A DNA stretch of 64,000 bases from Pleurotus ostreatus/Saccharomyces cerevisiae fusant (taxonomy: Eukaryota; Opisthokonta): the NCBI GenBank assembly GCA_024196135.1, contig JAMQCK010000081.1:20903-84902 (forward strand). The letters run 5' to 3'. The notes beneath the pieces were generated by a model, which was not told the DNA's origin, made no database searches, and saw only the letters and a program-made list of their open reading frames with translations. This document shows positions 45,442 to 57,397 of this stretch, in pieces. Position 1 is the first letter of the stretch; the number at the start of each line of letters is the position of its first letter. Both the position numbers and the translations under genes were made by a program.

Positions 45442-45449
45442 TATAAGAG
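45442..45449 (+). promoter_or_regulatory. TATA-like element of the Ser/Pro-rich gene
   Basis: TATAAGAG lies 49 bases before the predicted ATG at 45499. Confidence 0.4.
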
Positions 45450-45498
45450 GGGACGCGCGCGTTCTCGGTCCCGGTTGGCCCTCCCGTCCTACACTCAG

Positions 45499-46298
45499 AT
45501 GCCCATGGGGCGACGACGTTCATTACAGGCTTTACTCGCCGCGTTGACCCCTCTGGGGCTCGCGGATAGCTCAAGACGACGCAGCTCATCCTCCTCTGAT
45601 GAGGGATCCGCTGAATCAGACGCGTCGGACTCCGCATACGCCTCTTCGTCCTCGTCCTCCTCATCTTCATCCGGGCATAGCCCAGACGATGAAGCGCCGC
45701 CATCCCCCCTGCCGGATTTCCTCGATGAGGATCCGTTCGCGCCGCCCCCACCGCCAGTAGCACCGCCCGAAACGTCGTACTACGACGAAATGGACAATTT
45801 TGCATCTTACTACGCCCCGCCACCTCCGCCGAAGCCCTCAGTGGCGCTTCCTTCTCAGATCCTAGCCCGCTCGACGATGAAAAGTGGCGGCGACTCCCGC
45901 AGTTGTACGCCCTCGTTAGTGGAGCTCACGAACGCGCGCCTCCCCCGACGCATGGTGAGTCCTGCGTCCTAAATTACAGGCGTCACTTTCGCGCGCATAG
46001 CACCGATGGCTAACCGAAGTTGCTTTTTTAGGTGCGCCGCGGGCGAGTAGGTGCGCAGCTGCCGGTCGAGCCGTGGGCGGACGAGGGGGCGGAGAACATG
46101 TACGCGGCGCCGGTGCCCATGTACGTCGGCCGGCTTGGCGCTGCAGAGAGCAGCCGCCCCTCGTGGCGGCAGCGGACGATGAGCGCGCCGTCTCCGGTCC
46201 GGCCTTCGCCTCTGCATCATTCATCGCGAAGCGAGGGCACCGTTGCGCGCTCGAAATCCGGCCCTCACCAGCCATCGCCGCTGTCGCGCGCCCTCTGA
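45499..46298 (+). CDS. Ser/Pro-rich disordered protein, unknown function
   Basis: Exon 1 (45499-45954) and exon 2 (46032-46298) join in phase 0 across a 77-nt intron (GTGAGT...TTTTTTAG), giving 240 residues. It begins MPMGRRRSLQALLAALTPLG, then a long Ser run (YASSSSSSSSSSGHSPDDEA), acidic and Pro tracts (DPFAPPPPPVAPP), and a Pro/Ser/Arg C-terminus (SAPSPVRPSPLHHSSRSEG). No domain recognised. A TATA-like element upstream and clean splicing support a real gene. Phosphorylation sites of SP type are abundant. Confidence 0.62.
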
Positions 46299-46790
46299 TC
46301 CCTGCTTGGAGGGTCTTCATGCGCCCCAAAAACGCTCGTAGGTTTGGAGGCTGCGGCGTTGTTTTCGGGCGAACTGTTCGCGATTTACACTCTTTTGGTA
46401 CACTCCTTTTAGAACTCTTCCATCTCGCTCACGTCTCGCCTGTATAACATACCCGCACGCCTACTTTATACCTGCTTCTAAGTCGTCCAGGTTACTGGTA
46501 TCTATCTATCTTATAGACCATCTCGCCAGTTGTATCGCTACACTCTCTTTTGCCTCGATGAGCCTTGTGCTTATAACATCTATATGCTTGTTTAGATTGT
46601 TTGTTGGTTATACAGAGAACTTGAAGGTGGAAGACCGGAAGTACGAACAATTGTGGCGTCGCGTTGAGCTCGACCGTGACCGCCAGCATGTCACGCGCCG
46701 CGCGTCTAGGGATCTGACGCGTCCAACGTCGTTGGGCTTCGCCCTCATATTGCTTTATCCATCCCAGTCCTCCGCTGCTCCCTGCCCAAC
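46299..46790. other. Intergenic region
   Basis: Between the Ser/Pro-rich gene and the proteasome gene, same strand. Holds the promoter of the latter; nothing else recognisable. Confidence 0.45.
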
Positions 46791-47630
46791 ATGGTGCGCA
46801 TACACATCCTGCTCACGAACTTACACTGAATACGTGGTACCCTAGTCGATCATGGAATATAACGGTGGCTCCGTCATAGCCATGGTGGGGAAGGACTGCG
46901 TCGCCATTGCGTCCGATCTGCGTCTAGGGAACCAGGCGCAGGGTATCTCTACCCACTTTGAGAAGGTGCGTTGTGCAGGCCCTTCACAAGGGATCATCTA
47001 CTCACCAGCAGACAGATCTTCCCCGTCACAGATCGCACCTACGTCGGACTCGCGGGATTGGCCTCTGATGTCCTCACATTGTGCGCACCATCTTCATCTA
47101 CCCCCTCCCTCGACTCACATCCGCCTTTAGACGCGAGAAATTCCGCTTCCGCGTAAACATGTACACCATCAAAGAAGAGCGCGAGATCCAGCCCGAGACC
47201 TTCGCCCACCTCGCCTCCTCCACGCTCTACGAGCACCGCTTCGGGCCGTACTTCATCGAGCCCGTCATCGCGGGCATGCAGAAGACGCCCTCGGGCGGCT
47301 ACAAGCCCTTCATCGCCGCCGCGGACCTGATCGGGTGCTTGAACTTCGCGAAGGACTTTGTGCTCGCGGGGACGGCGAGCGAGAAGTTGTTCGGTGTGGC
47401 GGAGAGCTTGTGGGAGCCGGATTTGGAGCCGGAGGATTTGTTTGAGACGATATCGCAGACGATTATGAATGCGGTGGACCGCGATGCGTACTCTGGGTGG
47501 GGGTGTATTGTGCATGTTATGTGCGTTGGCGACTTTCGCATGAGACGCTTGGGCTTTGTGGCTGACCTTCCTCCTTCTCAGAACGCAAGACAAGGTCATC
47601 ACCCGCACACTGAAGGCCAGGATGGACTAG
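46791..47630 (+). CDS. PUP3: 20S proteasome subunit beta-3
   Basis: The first coding exon is just the ATG (46791-46793). A 52-nt intron (46794-46845, GTGCGC...CCTAG) leads to TCGATCATGGAATATAAC, giving [20 protein letters not shown], the known start of beta-3 proteins (MSIMSYNGG). Further blocks: [109 protein letters not shown], and the end RTLKARMD. Beta-3 is a non-catalytic subunit of the inner ring; lack of an N-terminal catalytic Thr is normal. Starting at the second ATG (46852) would drop three residues, so the split start is preferred. Confidence 0.94.
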
Positions 47631-47852
47631 ATACTTGTACTTTTACTCTCCGCAATCCTCAATCTTCTGTACTTTGCAACATCGGCCTGGCCATCGCGAT
47701 GAAGCACAGGTTCTCGGATTCCATCTCTTTACACAACAGAGGGACGTGGACGCGGTGACATCGACGCCATGAAGTACAACATAAACAAGCAAGCAGCTCC
47801 CACACCTTCCTATCTCCTCTCCTCTCCTCTCCTCCACTCCACTACCCTCCAA

Positions 47853-49148
47853 CTACCACTTCGTCCTCCTCTGCTTCCCAAACCTCGTATTTCTCCCCGC
47901 CGCGCCCCTCTTGCCCTGCAGATCGCCGAACTTGCGCTTCGCGTATCTTGTTGCCTCCGCATCGTCGACAAGCTCGTCCACGAGGGAGCGTTTGCGCTCG
48001 GCGCGGGTGAGGTTTTCTGACGAGGCGCCGCCGAAGGGGAGTGGGGAGGGGACGATGGTGCCGATCTGGGTGTAGGTGTTTAGTAGGTGTTGAGGGTGGA
48101 AGGGGTGCGGTGGCATGTGCGACGCAGAGGAAGAGAGGTGGAATAAACATAAGCGAATACATCCACTCACCGCAAAATGCTTCGGCAGCCCCTTGATGCC
48201 CTTCCCCTCGCCCTCGTCCTTCCTGTAGAAGCGCTTCGGGTCGAGCTGGTTCCGCAGCCGGAGCGCCTCGACCTCGCGGTACAGCCGCGGCAGGTCGGCC
48301 TCGGGCGGCGCGGGGAGGTCGAACCAGGCAGGGCCTGCGGTGCGTTTTTTGAGCTGGGAGGTGGTGATTAGTACGGTGCTGAGCATGGCAATCATATGCC
48401 ACTCTGGCAGGTAAGCGGGGATGGGATACACACCTCCTTCTTCTCCCTCTTCGTCAGCGGCTTGCCCGACTTCGTCAGCTCCGGCGGGCCCTCTGGCGGC
48501 GCGGGTGCAGCGAAGTCGGCCATAGCCTTCTCGGCGCGCTCGATCTCGGGGTCACGCAGGGAAAGGGGTACCTTGCCCTTGCCTTTGCGGTCAAAGGTGA
48601 AGTAGGACTTGTCCGCGGTGGGGAGCTCGAGGCGGGGGAGGCGTCTGTAAGGGGAGGTCAGTGGGTGTGGCGCGTAGAGAGCGAGAGAAGGGAAGGGAAA
48701 TGGAGGGAAACGATGGGGGGAAGAGAATGATAACGTACTGCTTCTTGAACTCCTCCGCGCCTGGCTCCGTGTCCAGCTGAATCACATCCTCCTGCTCGTC
48801 GATCGCGTCGTGAGTTGATGCTTCCTTCTCTGCGGCGGCAGCGATAACCCGCGCTTTCCTCCACAGGCCCTCCAGTGCTTCGAGTGTCATTTCGGGTATG
48901 GATGATGAAGACGACGAGCTAGCGGCACTGCTAGACCCAGAGTCAGAGTCCTCAGATTCAGAGTCGGAATCATCAGAGTCGTCGGAGGCCTCGTCCTCTT
49001 CGTCTGAGGGTGCGCTCTCTGCTGGCTGTGGTTCTGCTTCTTGTTCTAATGCAGCATCTTCCGCAGTATCCTCAGCTGTGGTTGGGGGTGTTGGTAGGGC
49101 ATCGGTGGCTTCGACGAGCTCAGCGGGCACGGGAGCAGGAGAGGACAT
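47853..49148 (-). CDS. FCF2: rRNA-processing protein Fcf2 (DNTTIP2/Tdif2 family)
   Basis: Four exons or so. The N-terminal half is acidic (Glu/Asp/Ser-rich, typical of nucleolar proteins). After RRLPRLELPTADKSYFTFDR and an ELTKSGKPLTKREKKE stretch comes the Fcf2 domain: LKKRTAGPAWFDLPAPPEAD, EALRLRNQLDPKRFYRKDEG, GLPKHFA|IGTIVPSP, LTRAERKRSLVDELVDDAEA, YAKRKFGDLQGKR. In yeast Fcf2 works with Fcf1 in early pre-rRNA cleavage (A0-A2) for 18S rRNA, in the nucleolus. The start could also be an ATG at 49190 in the same frame. It is divergent from the hydrolase gene by 219 bases. Confidence 0.92.
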
Positions 49149-49367
49149 TGTTCTTGCGGGGGAACTCAATGATCGACGGAATTTGGGCATCCACGTGCGG
49201 CGCACGCGACACTGCGGGCGCTTATTCCGCCCGCAACACCTGAAGTTGAACTTTACCAATCACCACTACCAGCCAATCACTGCAATCAGAACGCCAACCC
49301 GGGTCTCGCACCTGAGTGGATTGCATCTGGAAGATGCTTTCAGGTCCGCCGAGGTTGACCAGCTGCT
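49149..49367. promoter_or_regulatory. 219-bp divergent promoter (Fcf2 / hydrolase)
   Basis: Shared upstream space of two divergent genes. It contains a CCGCAACAC/ACGCGACAC-rich patch but no TATA box that I can defend. Confidence 0.4.
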
Positions 49368-50490
49368 ATGAAGAAGTCTGTTGCTCGACTTTTCAAGGGC
49401 ATTGGGACGCAGAAGACTGCGGCTCCTCCTCCTGCTCCTGACGTTAGCAAGCCGAAGTCAGAAGGCCTGCACGTCCTGCTTGACTCTCCTTATGGGGAGC
49501 GCGCGCTTGAGTGAGTTAAATAGCGTTGACCCGCCACACAAGGAATTCTGACCGCCCGTGCGCCGCCCAGCATCGTCCTCCTGCACGGGTTGAACGCGCA
49601 TTGGCTCGACTGCTACACCGACAGGGAGACTGGCGTCTGCTGGCTCCGCGACTTGTTACCTCAGGACATTCCAGGCACACCTTACCGCTTGCTCTCCTAT
49701 GGCTATGATACATCGGTGGACGAGACCAAGTCAATGGAGCACGTTGTGCATGATTTCCTGCGCAGGCTGAGCAACCTCCGGGAAGATACAGAGGTCAGTA
49801 AAGCCCGACGCGAATATCTAATTTCTGAGCGCCAGGCTCACATCAGCTCAGACAGAGATGCTCCCTATATTATTTATTGCTCACAGCCTGGGCGGAATTC
49901 TTCTGAAGAGCGTACGTCCGCTTCAGGCTATGCTGTTGAGCTCCTGCAGTTAGCTAACACCTCTCTTATTGATCCCTCATCTCGCAGGCCCTAGCTATAT
50001 CCTACGACACGCACGACGCCATCAGCAATGCACTCGCCACCGCCCTCTTATTCGGCGTGCCCTCAAACTACGTGCGCGACTACGAGCGCGTAGCCACGGA
50101 AGAAGTCGACGATGCCGCGCAGACGCCTCTCATGCGCGCCCTGCGGCAAGACCTGATATTCCTCGGCTCGACTAATGTCAAATTCGACGAGGTGGGGCTG
50201 CCAGTGAAATATCGATGTCAGTACTTCTTGGAAAGTGCGGGAGAGGTGGATGCGAAGGTATGTTGACTATTATTGCTCGAAGGTCTCGAGAATGCCATGC
50301 TCATTAGAACTAGGAACTAGAAGAAGGAGAGCTCGCTCGCCTGCCATCACAGGACAAGGTCAAGCTGAGCAAGGGACATGGACCCATGATTCGGTACTCA
50401 CGTCGGGACGAGCCTGATTACCAGCGCGTCGTCGCTTGCGTGAAGGCAGCTGTCGAGCGCTTGTTGGCAGATCCCACAACGGTTCTATGA
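49368..50490 (+). CDS. Alpha/beta-hydrolase (SERAC1/DUF676-like lipase fold)
   Basis: Starts MKKSVARLFKGIGTQKTAAP. After the first intron it reads IVLLHGLNAHWLDCYTDRET (oxyanion strand HGLxxH), LRDLLPQDIPGTPYRLLSYG and YDTS. The nucleophile elbow PILFIAHSLGGILLKS (GHSLGG type, here AHSLGG) appears when the intron near 49797-49850 is removed. Later parts: ALLFGVPSNY and the C-terminus RYSRRDEPDYQRVVACVKAA. This matches the fungal SERAC1-like hydrolases often annotated as DUF676. A Ser nucleophile is visible; the His of the triad cannot be fixed by eye. Substrate unknown, lipid or ester hydrolysis likely. Confidence 0.75.
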
Positions 50491-50682
50491 CTATCCACAT
50501 CACCGCTGTATCCTGGTTGTATACTTGCTGATACCCATGGCCAATTCTGAACTGTAGCACACAGTTTCGAGGAATAGCATCGTGTTGAGCCGACGCGAGT
50601 ACAACAGCTAGATCTACAACCTAATGCTACAGGTTTCTATGACCGCATCTTATCGAACGTGCTCCTTCAGATAGTTGGCATT

Positions 50683-53271
50683 TCAAATGGTCGGTGCAGC
50701 CTTTGCCAGCGTCTCCAGCTCGCCCTTCAGGCCCTTGAGCGTCTCTACCTCCGCCTTGATCTCCGCATCCACCTCCGCCGACTTGGACTTCGCCTTCAGC
50801 TCGCGCACCTTCTGCCCCTGCTCCGCAATCCTCGCCTCCAGCGCCTCCATCGCGGGCGTCTTCACCGTCGCCGGCACGTCCGTCTTCGCCGCCTTCTCCT
50901 GCTTATCCGCCTTCGCCGCCTTCTTCGCCGCACGCTTGCTTTTCGGCGCCTCCTCCTCCTTCCCGCCCTCCTGCTCCGCCCCGCCGAACCGCGCGCGCCA
51001 CGCCTCCGCCTGCTTCTCCTCGATGCGCTTGAACAGGTGCTCTGGCGTGCCGAGGACGTGCCCCGCGAGGATGTCGTTGCCGAACGCTTCGGGCACGACG
51101 CGCGCGGGCGCGTTCAGCTGTGCGAGCATCGCGTTGCTCGTCGCGGGCATGTAGGGGTATACGAGCACGGAGAGCACATAGATGAGGTTGACGGCGCGCG
51201 CGAGGACCTGCGCACAGCGAGCGGGCTCCTCGGTCATGAGCGCTTTGCCTAGCTTGGAGGCCTGGAGGTAGCCGTTGCCGCGCGCGGCGAGGGCCATGAT
51301 GGTCTGGAGGCCGGCGCGGAGCTTGACGGCTTCCATGTTGGCGGTGTATTCGGTGAGGAGGGTGTTGACGTCGGCGATGAAGTCGGCGTCGTTGGCATCG
51401 TTGGGGCTGTAGGGGCCAGGTGCGTCGCCGCCGTCGGGAACGACGGAGTCGTATTGGGAGGTGACGAATTTGAGTGCGCGGTTGACGAAATTACCGAAGT
51501 TGTTCAACAAGACGTTGTTGTTGGCCGCGATCTGATAGAACATATCAGTAGCGAGCGGCCGACTTGAAGAGTGATACTCACGAATTCTGACCACGAGAAC
51601 ATAGCATCGCCGGTCTCCGGGCGCGTAGAGAGCAGGTAGTATCTCCAAACATCGGATGGTACACCAGTCTCTTTCGCGGCGGGGCCGAAGACACCGCGAT
51701 TCTTGCTCTTCGAGAACTTGCCGTTCTCGTAATTCAAGAACTCTGGAATGCCGGTTAGAGCAAGGTCTACTACTCGCGATGGATAAGCGTACCGGTCGTC
51801 GACAGATGGTGCAGCATGGTCCAATTTCTGCCATCGCCAAGCTCCACTGATGGGAAGTAGACGGTGTGGAAGTATACGTTGTCCTTCCCCATGAATTGAT
51901 ACAGGTTGACATGCTCCGGGTTGAACCACCACTGTCTCCATTCCGGGGTATAGTTCGCCGTGATTGACGGGTACCCAATGGGTGCGTCGAACCACACATC
52001 TGCCAGCAATCAGCATCTTGCCACAAAAGCCAAAATACACCTCACTTACACAACACCTTATCCTTCATCACCTCCAGCGCCTCATCCACTACCGGCACCG
52101 GTACACCCCACGTCAAGTCTCGCGTAATCGCCGTCGGCACCAGCCCATTCTTCAACCGCGGGTCGATGATCTCGCCCTCGCTATTGATGACCGCGTTCGG
52201 GGACCACTTGCCCTTCTTCCACGTCGCCTTGATCCACTCCTCAGTCTTTGGCTGGATGGCGTTGAGCTTGAGGTACATGTGGGAAGAGATCTTGCGCGTG
52301 ACGACGTGCGTTTTGTCGACAAGGCAGCGAGGCTTGATGAGGTCGATGGGGTCTAGGGTGCGGCTGCAGCCATCGCATTGGTCGCCGCGGGCGTCCTGGT
52401 AAGGGTGAGGGGAAGGCTTGAAGGTGTAGATGGAGACGTACATCGTAGCCGCAGTGTGGACAGGTTCCCTCGACGAAGCGATCGGCAAGGAATCTTGGGA
52501 GACGATCAGTGAGGTGAGCCAACGATGGAGTTGACCACGCACTTCGGGCAGCCCTCACAGTATGTCTGCTCCTTATCCTGCTTCTCGAGGTACCCATTCT
52601 TGAAGAGGTTGGTGAAGATCTCTTGCGAGATGCTAGGGAATGGTAAGCGGGGGAGGAAGAGACGATCGGGGTGATCGCTCACGTCGTGTGCCAAGGTGTG
52701 GAGGTGCGACCGAAGTAGTCGAACCCAAGGTTGAACCACTCGTAGGTGGCGACGTGGAGGGCATGGTACTTGTCGCATAGCTCTTTGGGGGTGATGCCCT
52801 CCTTCAACGCCTGCGTCTCTGTCGCCGTTCCGTATTCGTCGGTACCACAAACATAGAGCGTTCTCCGGTTGCGAGTGCCTTGGGGACCGCTCAGTGCACT
52901 GTTTCGCCTTTCAAGCAAGCGTCTTACGGTTGTATCTGAAGAGTTGTGAGCCACAGTCGCGTCGATCACCGTGTGCACTCACCGGCTAAAGACATCAGCA
53001 CTGAGCGTACTCCCGATGATATTGCCTGATATCTCTCAGTGCCGCCCATTACACTCTATCATGCAGCTCACCGAGATGAGGGACATTATTGCAGTACGGT
53101 AGAGCAGAGGTGATCAGGATGTTGCGCTCCCCCTCCTTCGGGAGACTGTATCTAAAGTTCAGTATTTGACGAACTGACAGTGACAATCACGCACATTGCA
53201 GGATGTCCAGGATCAGGAACATCTCTGAGTATCCCATCCGCTTGACGGATTTTCTGTGTTTTCTGTGCCAT
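50683..53271 (-). CDS. MES1: Methionyl-tRNA synthetase, cytosolic
   Basis: Starts [20 protein letters not shown] at 53271. Catalytic landmarks: [20 protein letters not shown] with the HIGH-like HLGN split by an intron, [20 protein letters not shown], the zinc-knuckle part [48 protein letters not shown] and the KMSKS loop [12 protein letters not shown]. The anticodon-binding helix bundle follows. The C-terminus ([20 protein letters not shown]) looks like a WHEP-TRS helix pair; no EMAPII-type domain is present. It charges initiator and elongator tRNA-Met in the cytosol. It converges with the hydrolase gene and is divergent from the OPT transporter. Confidence 0.95.
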
Positions 53272-53482
53272 AGTGGCGAGGGACAAGGTGACTCGTCTCG
53301 ATGATGATGCGATCCATCAATTAGCGTGAGCATAAGCGCCCGTCCGGCTCTGTCAGCGCGCGGTGGCCGCCGATAAGATTCCACCGCGGCTTGTCTCCTC
53401 CCCTCATCCCGCCGCGTGCCAATGGGTCTCTCAGATATATGGACGCAGTGAGGAGCGCTTTCCCCCTCGTTCTGAACGCGCC
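53272..53482. promoter_or_regulatory. 211-bp divergent promoter (MetRS / OPT transporter)
   Basis: Only 211 bases separate the two start codons. No TATA box is clear. Confidence 0.4.
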
Positions 53483-56338
53483 ATGACGGCCTATTGCAGA
53501 TGGGGAGCGCGGGGAACTGGTGGCGACGAGCACCCTGACGGCGAACGCGCCTCGCCCGAGTTCACGGGCAAGGCAGTGGTCATTGGCCTCGCCATAGGCT
53601 GCCTGCTATGCTTCACGAACCTATATTTCGGCCTGCAGACTGGCTGGATTAGTATGTGAGTCGCGTACCTCCTCACCTGTCGAACGCATACTAACGTTCC
53701 CCCCCTTTCACATAGGATGTCCCTCCAGTCCGCTCTCATAGGCTTCCTCATCTCTCGCTTGCTCCCCACACCCCTGAGCGCGCAGGAGCTCATAGTCGTC
53801 CAGACCACCGCAGTTGCAGTCAGTGATTGCGCCATCCCCCCTACCCGTCCCTCCCTCATGCCCGCGTATCCCAGACAGGAACCATGCCGCTCGCGGCAGG
53901 CTTCGTGGGCATCCTTCCTGCGCTAGGCCTCCTCTCGGAAGACCGAGACGGCGTGCCCCCCATACACCTATCATGGTGGAACGCCATCGCCTGGTCCCTC
54001 TCCGTGGCTTTCTTCGGGTACGTCCGCTCGCGACTGTGCGCCGAGTACGTGCTGAGCGCATGAGGACCAACCCAGAGTGTTCTTGTCCCCGCCGATTCGC
54101 AAGCAAGTTGTACGTCAATACTCTGGGCCTTTGTGGCACCCTCTGACCTCGGTCGCAGATTATAGAGGAGAAGCTGGCCTTCCCGTCCGGCACGGCGACC
54201 GCGCAGCTCATCTCGGTTCTCCATAAACTGCCGCCGCCAGATACCGAAGGACTGCACAGGCGCCGAGGATACCAGCACATCAGTGCAGAGGACCCGACCA
54301 TTCACGACGAAGCGACGTCCGTGGAAATCGAAGACGAGGATATCGATGAGGAGACACCTCTCAACAACGTTTCCAGCACGGTACAGAATGACGGCTGGCG
54401 CACACTCACATGGAGCTTCTGTGCGTCAAGCGCATTGACCGTACGTCCCGCCTCATTTGCACTACCTTGCCATCCTACTTCCATGCGCCTGCAAGAGGTT
54501 AACCACAAGCCCATACGCTAACTCGTTCTCTAGCTCTTCGCTTATTTCTTCCCTGTAACATTCGCCCTGCCTCTATTTGGCACCGCCCTTGCTAGCAACT
54601 GGCTTTGGTACTTTACCCCCAGCTTGTCCTATGTCGGACAAGGTACGTGCTCTACATGACGACTTCGCGAATCGTAGCCTTATCGTTGACCACACAGGTA
54701 TTATCATGGGCTTCCCAACGACGCTCAGTATGAACCTGGTGCGTCTTACATTCCGTATGCCCAAAGCTAGCGCGATGCTGAGACTTCGTTAGGGCATGTT
54801 CGTGGGCTGGGCAATCCTATCTCCCATATCCAAACACAACGGTTGGGCTCCGGGCCCAGTCGGTGATATGACCACCGGCGCTAGAGGATGGTGGGTGTAT
54901 CCATGACTCCCTATGTTGTCGACTACTGACGCTGAACTTCTTTGGTCCCCGCGGATAGGATCCTCTGGACCTCCCTTGCTATTATGTGCACGGACAGCCT
55001 CGTCTCCCTCCTGCCCGTCATCTACGAATATATCGTCGATGTGTACTTCCGCCTTCGCTCGCGCGGGCACCGTTCCTCCGCCAGCGGCTACGCTCCCCCC
55101 TCGTCTGGTCGGTCAGCCTCTGCAGGCGCACAGGGGCGCTCCGTCTCCTCCGACCGACACCCCTTCGGATCCTACCCAAACCCAACCCACGCAAACGCAA
55201 GCTACTCGAACGCAACTTACTCAAACGAATACTACAACAAAGAAGACAGCGAAGTTGAAACCCCAGACCGCCTCGTGCCCTACAGCTGGGTGCTCTGGGG
55301 CCTTGGGGCAAGCGTCCTCTTTGGCACTATCCTCGTGTGGGCCGTGTTTGAACATGAGGGGATTAAGCCATGGGCGACGTTGCTTGGGTTTGCGCTGGGT
55401 GGGTTGTTGAGTGTGTTGGGGTGAGTGGAGGATGCGTTCAGCCCCTAACTTAAAGTTCAATGTCGAACTTGAGCTAACGTCCATTCGCAGCGTCCGTGCC
55501 CTCGGCGAGACCGACTTGAACCCGGTCTCTGGGCTAGGCAAGATCTCGCAGCTTGTCTTTGCATGGGTACAGCCGGGCAATATCGTCGCGAATATAATTG
55601 CCGGCGGTGTAGCGGAAGCGGGCGCGCAGCAGTGAGTATTGCTCATGATGCACCGACTGAATCAGAAGGGCTAACGCACCACTCCCAGAGCCGGCGACCT
55701 CATGCAGGACTTGAAGACTGGACACCTCTGCGGCGCGTCGCCCAGGGCACAGTTCTACGGGCAGCTCATCGGCTCGACGGTCTCGATATTGGTCACGACG
55801 ACAGCGTTCAGCCTGTACACGCGCGCGTACGAGATCCCTGGGCCCTCGTTCCCGGCGCCGACAGCGTATGTCTGGCTGAGCTTGGCGAGGCTGCTGCGTG
55901 AGTATCGTCCTCCAACCCGTCTTCCACACCCATGCTTACCTTCCTCCAGGCGACGGCACCCTCCCCGTCAAAAGTGGCATCTTCATGCTCGCCTTCGGCC
56001 TCCTCTTCGCCCTCATCGCCGCCCTCAAGACCTACGCCACCCGCGCCTCCCACCCGTACGCCAAATACGTCCCCTCCGGCGTCGCCTTCGCCATCGGCTT
56101 CCTCAACACGCCCTCCTTCTCCATCGCGCGCCTCATCGGCGGCGTCATCGAGCACGTCTACCGCACGCGGTACGCGCGGGGGCGCGAGGATATCTGGCTG
56201 ATTGTCGTGGCGAGCGGGTTCGTGTTGGGGGAGGGTGTGGTGAGTGTGGTGTCGCTGGTGCTGAGGACGTGCGGGGTGGGGGTGGCGAGTTGTTGGGGGG
56301 GCGGGCATGGGATGTGTGGGGGGTGTCCAGCGCATTGA
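53483..56338 (+). CDS. Oligopeptide transporter (OPT superfamily, YSL-like)
   Basis: Many exons. Conserved pieces: SPEFTGKAVVIGLAIGCLLC, FTNLYFGLQTGWISMMSLQS, ELIVVQTTAVATGTMPLAAG, FLSPPIRKQIIEEKLAFPSG (the family hallmark LxFPSGTA), LWYFTPSLSYVGQGIIMGFP, DLNPVSGLGKISQLVFAWVQ, AGAQQAGDLMQDLKTGHLCG, FYGQLIGS, and FLNTPSFSIARLIGGVIEHV. The N-terminal start (MTAYCRWGARG) is the weakest part; an upstream exon is possible. A long Asn/Ser-rich loop with GYAPPSSGRSAS sits between helices (55060-55260). Proteins of this type move peptides or metal chelates across the plasma or vacuolar membrane. The C-terminus is Cys/Gly-rich. Confidence 0.9.
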
Positions 56339-56725
56339 GAGGTGGGCGAATGAGGAGGAGGAGGACGCAGATATGTATTGGACTGTGGAATCGTTCAGCT
56401 ATGTATCTGGAATGTCAGGTATTTATGCATGGCAGTGTGTTGGATATCCCTTGAGCGGTTGGAGACGTCCACTGTCGGGCCAAGAGCTAGGTCGTTGCAT
56501 ATTCAGAACCGTCGATGGTGGCACTCAGAATTGACTTTGCGGATCCTTGTACGGCGCGATATGAAAGCTTCCGAGTGTGGGAATAGACGCGGCAGGGCAA
56601 AGTGGGGTATCAAAGATTATAAGATCCATTGCATAGTCTGTATACAAGCTTGTATGATCGGTAAGGACATGGCCCATACCCCAGACAGAGTACGCACCAT
56701 AAAGCCAACCAACCATGACCGTTCC
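56339..56725. other. Intergenic, convergent 3' ends
   Basis: Shared 3' flank of the OPT and Bet1 genes. No supportable gene. Confidence 0.5.
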
Positions 56726-57176
56726 TCAAACCTCCCCCGTTGCAGGGCCGCCCCACAACCAGTAGCCGATCTTGAAGGACAGCCACAAGGCAATGAAGAC
56801 GACCACCACAAGCATCGCTATTCGCCATGGCCGTATTGCGCCCTGGCCGCCGATACCGAACGCCTGGCCAGCCCTGCGCGACGAGGCTGCTAGGGAGTCG
56901 GCAAATGAGGAGAAGCGATCGTTCTGGGATATGTATCAGCGCCAGACTCTCGCTGCAGATCGAGCGCACGCACAGTATCATCCAGCATCAAGTTCTGCCT
57001 CTCAACGTCGCCATGGATGTCAGTCGTGATCTGGGGAAGGTGTAAGTACTAGGATCGCGAGCAGAGCTGCTATCGAGCATTACTCCGCGAAGTGTCCGTA
57101 TCTTTGAGTGCAAGCTGTCGAGCCGCTCATCGTTCTGACGCTCGTAGGTGTCTTCGACGCGATCTCGGGCGTTCAT
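56726..57176 (-). CDS. BET1: Bet1-type SNARE for ER-Golgi transport
   Basis: Three exons fit exactly in phase: 57176-57084, 57030-56974, 56923-56726, giving 115 residues. The N-terminus MNARDRVEDTYERQNDERLD leads into a Qc-SNARE heptad region: SLHSKIRTLRG|ITTDIHGDVE, RQNLMLDDT|NDRFSSFADS. The zero-layer Gln is not obvious in my reading of this short motif. A basic linker and one C-terminal transmembrane helix follow (IAMLVVVVFIALWLSFKIGY). Size, order and the tail anchor match Bet1, which pairs with Sed5, Bos1 and Sec22/Ykt6 in COPII vesicle fusion. Confidence 0.82.
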
Positions 57177-57397
57177 TGTGCGCGGGATGGTAGTAAGAGT
57201 GAAAGGTATTGTTTACGTGAAGGCATTGACTGATGATTCGGCTATTGCCGAAACAGGATCACGTGCTCATGTTCGACTTTCGCGACAGGCGTATTCCGAG
57301 CAGAACGATCGCTCCTCACTATGAGGGTCGATAACTTCCTTGTAAAAAATAAGAAGGGTCTTTTACTGTACTATTAGCGCGGTATACATGTACGTGT
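57177..57397. promoter_or_regulatory. Bet1 promoter region
   Basis: 221 bases between the Bet1 start and the 3' end of the next minus-strand gene. No clear TATA box. Confidence 0.35.

Noticed and set aside
44807..45823. 338-codon open frame on the minus strand
   Set aside because: It overlaps the Ser/Pro-rich gene in antisense, has an Arg/Pro/Ser composition typical of GC-rich antisense frames, and shows no domain.
50659..51252. 197-codon Leu/Arg-rich plus-strand frame
   Set aside because: It is the complement of the MetRS C-terminus; Leu/Arg repeats reflect reverse reading of Ala/Glu/Lys codons.
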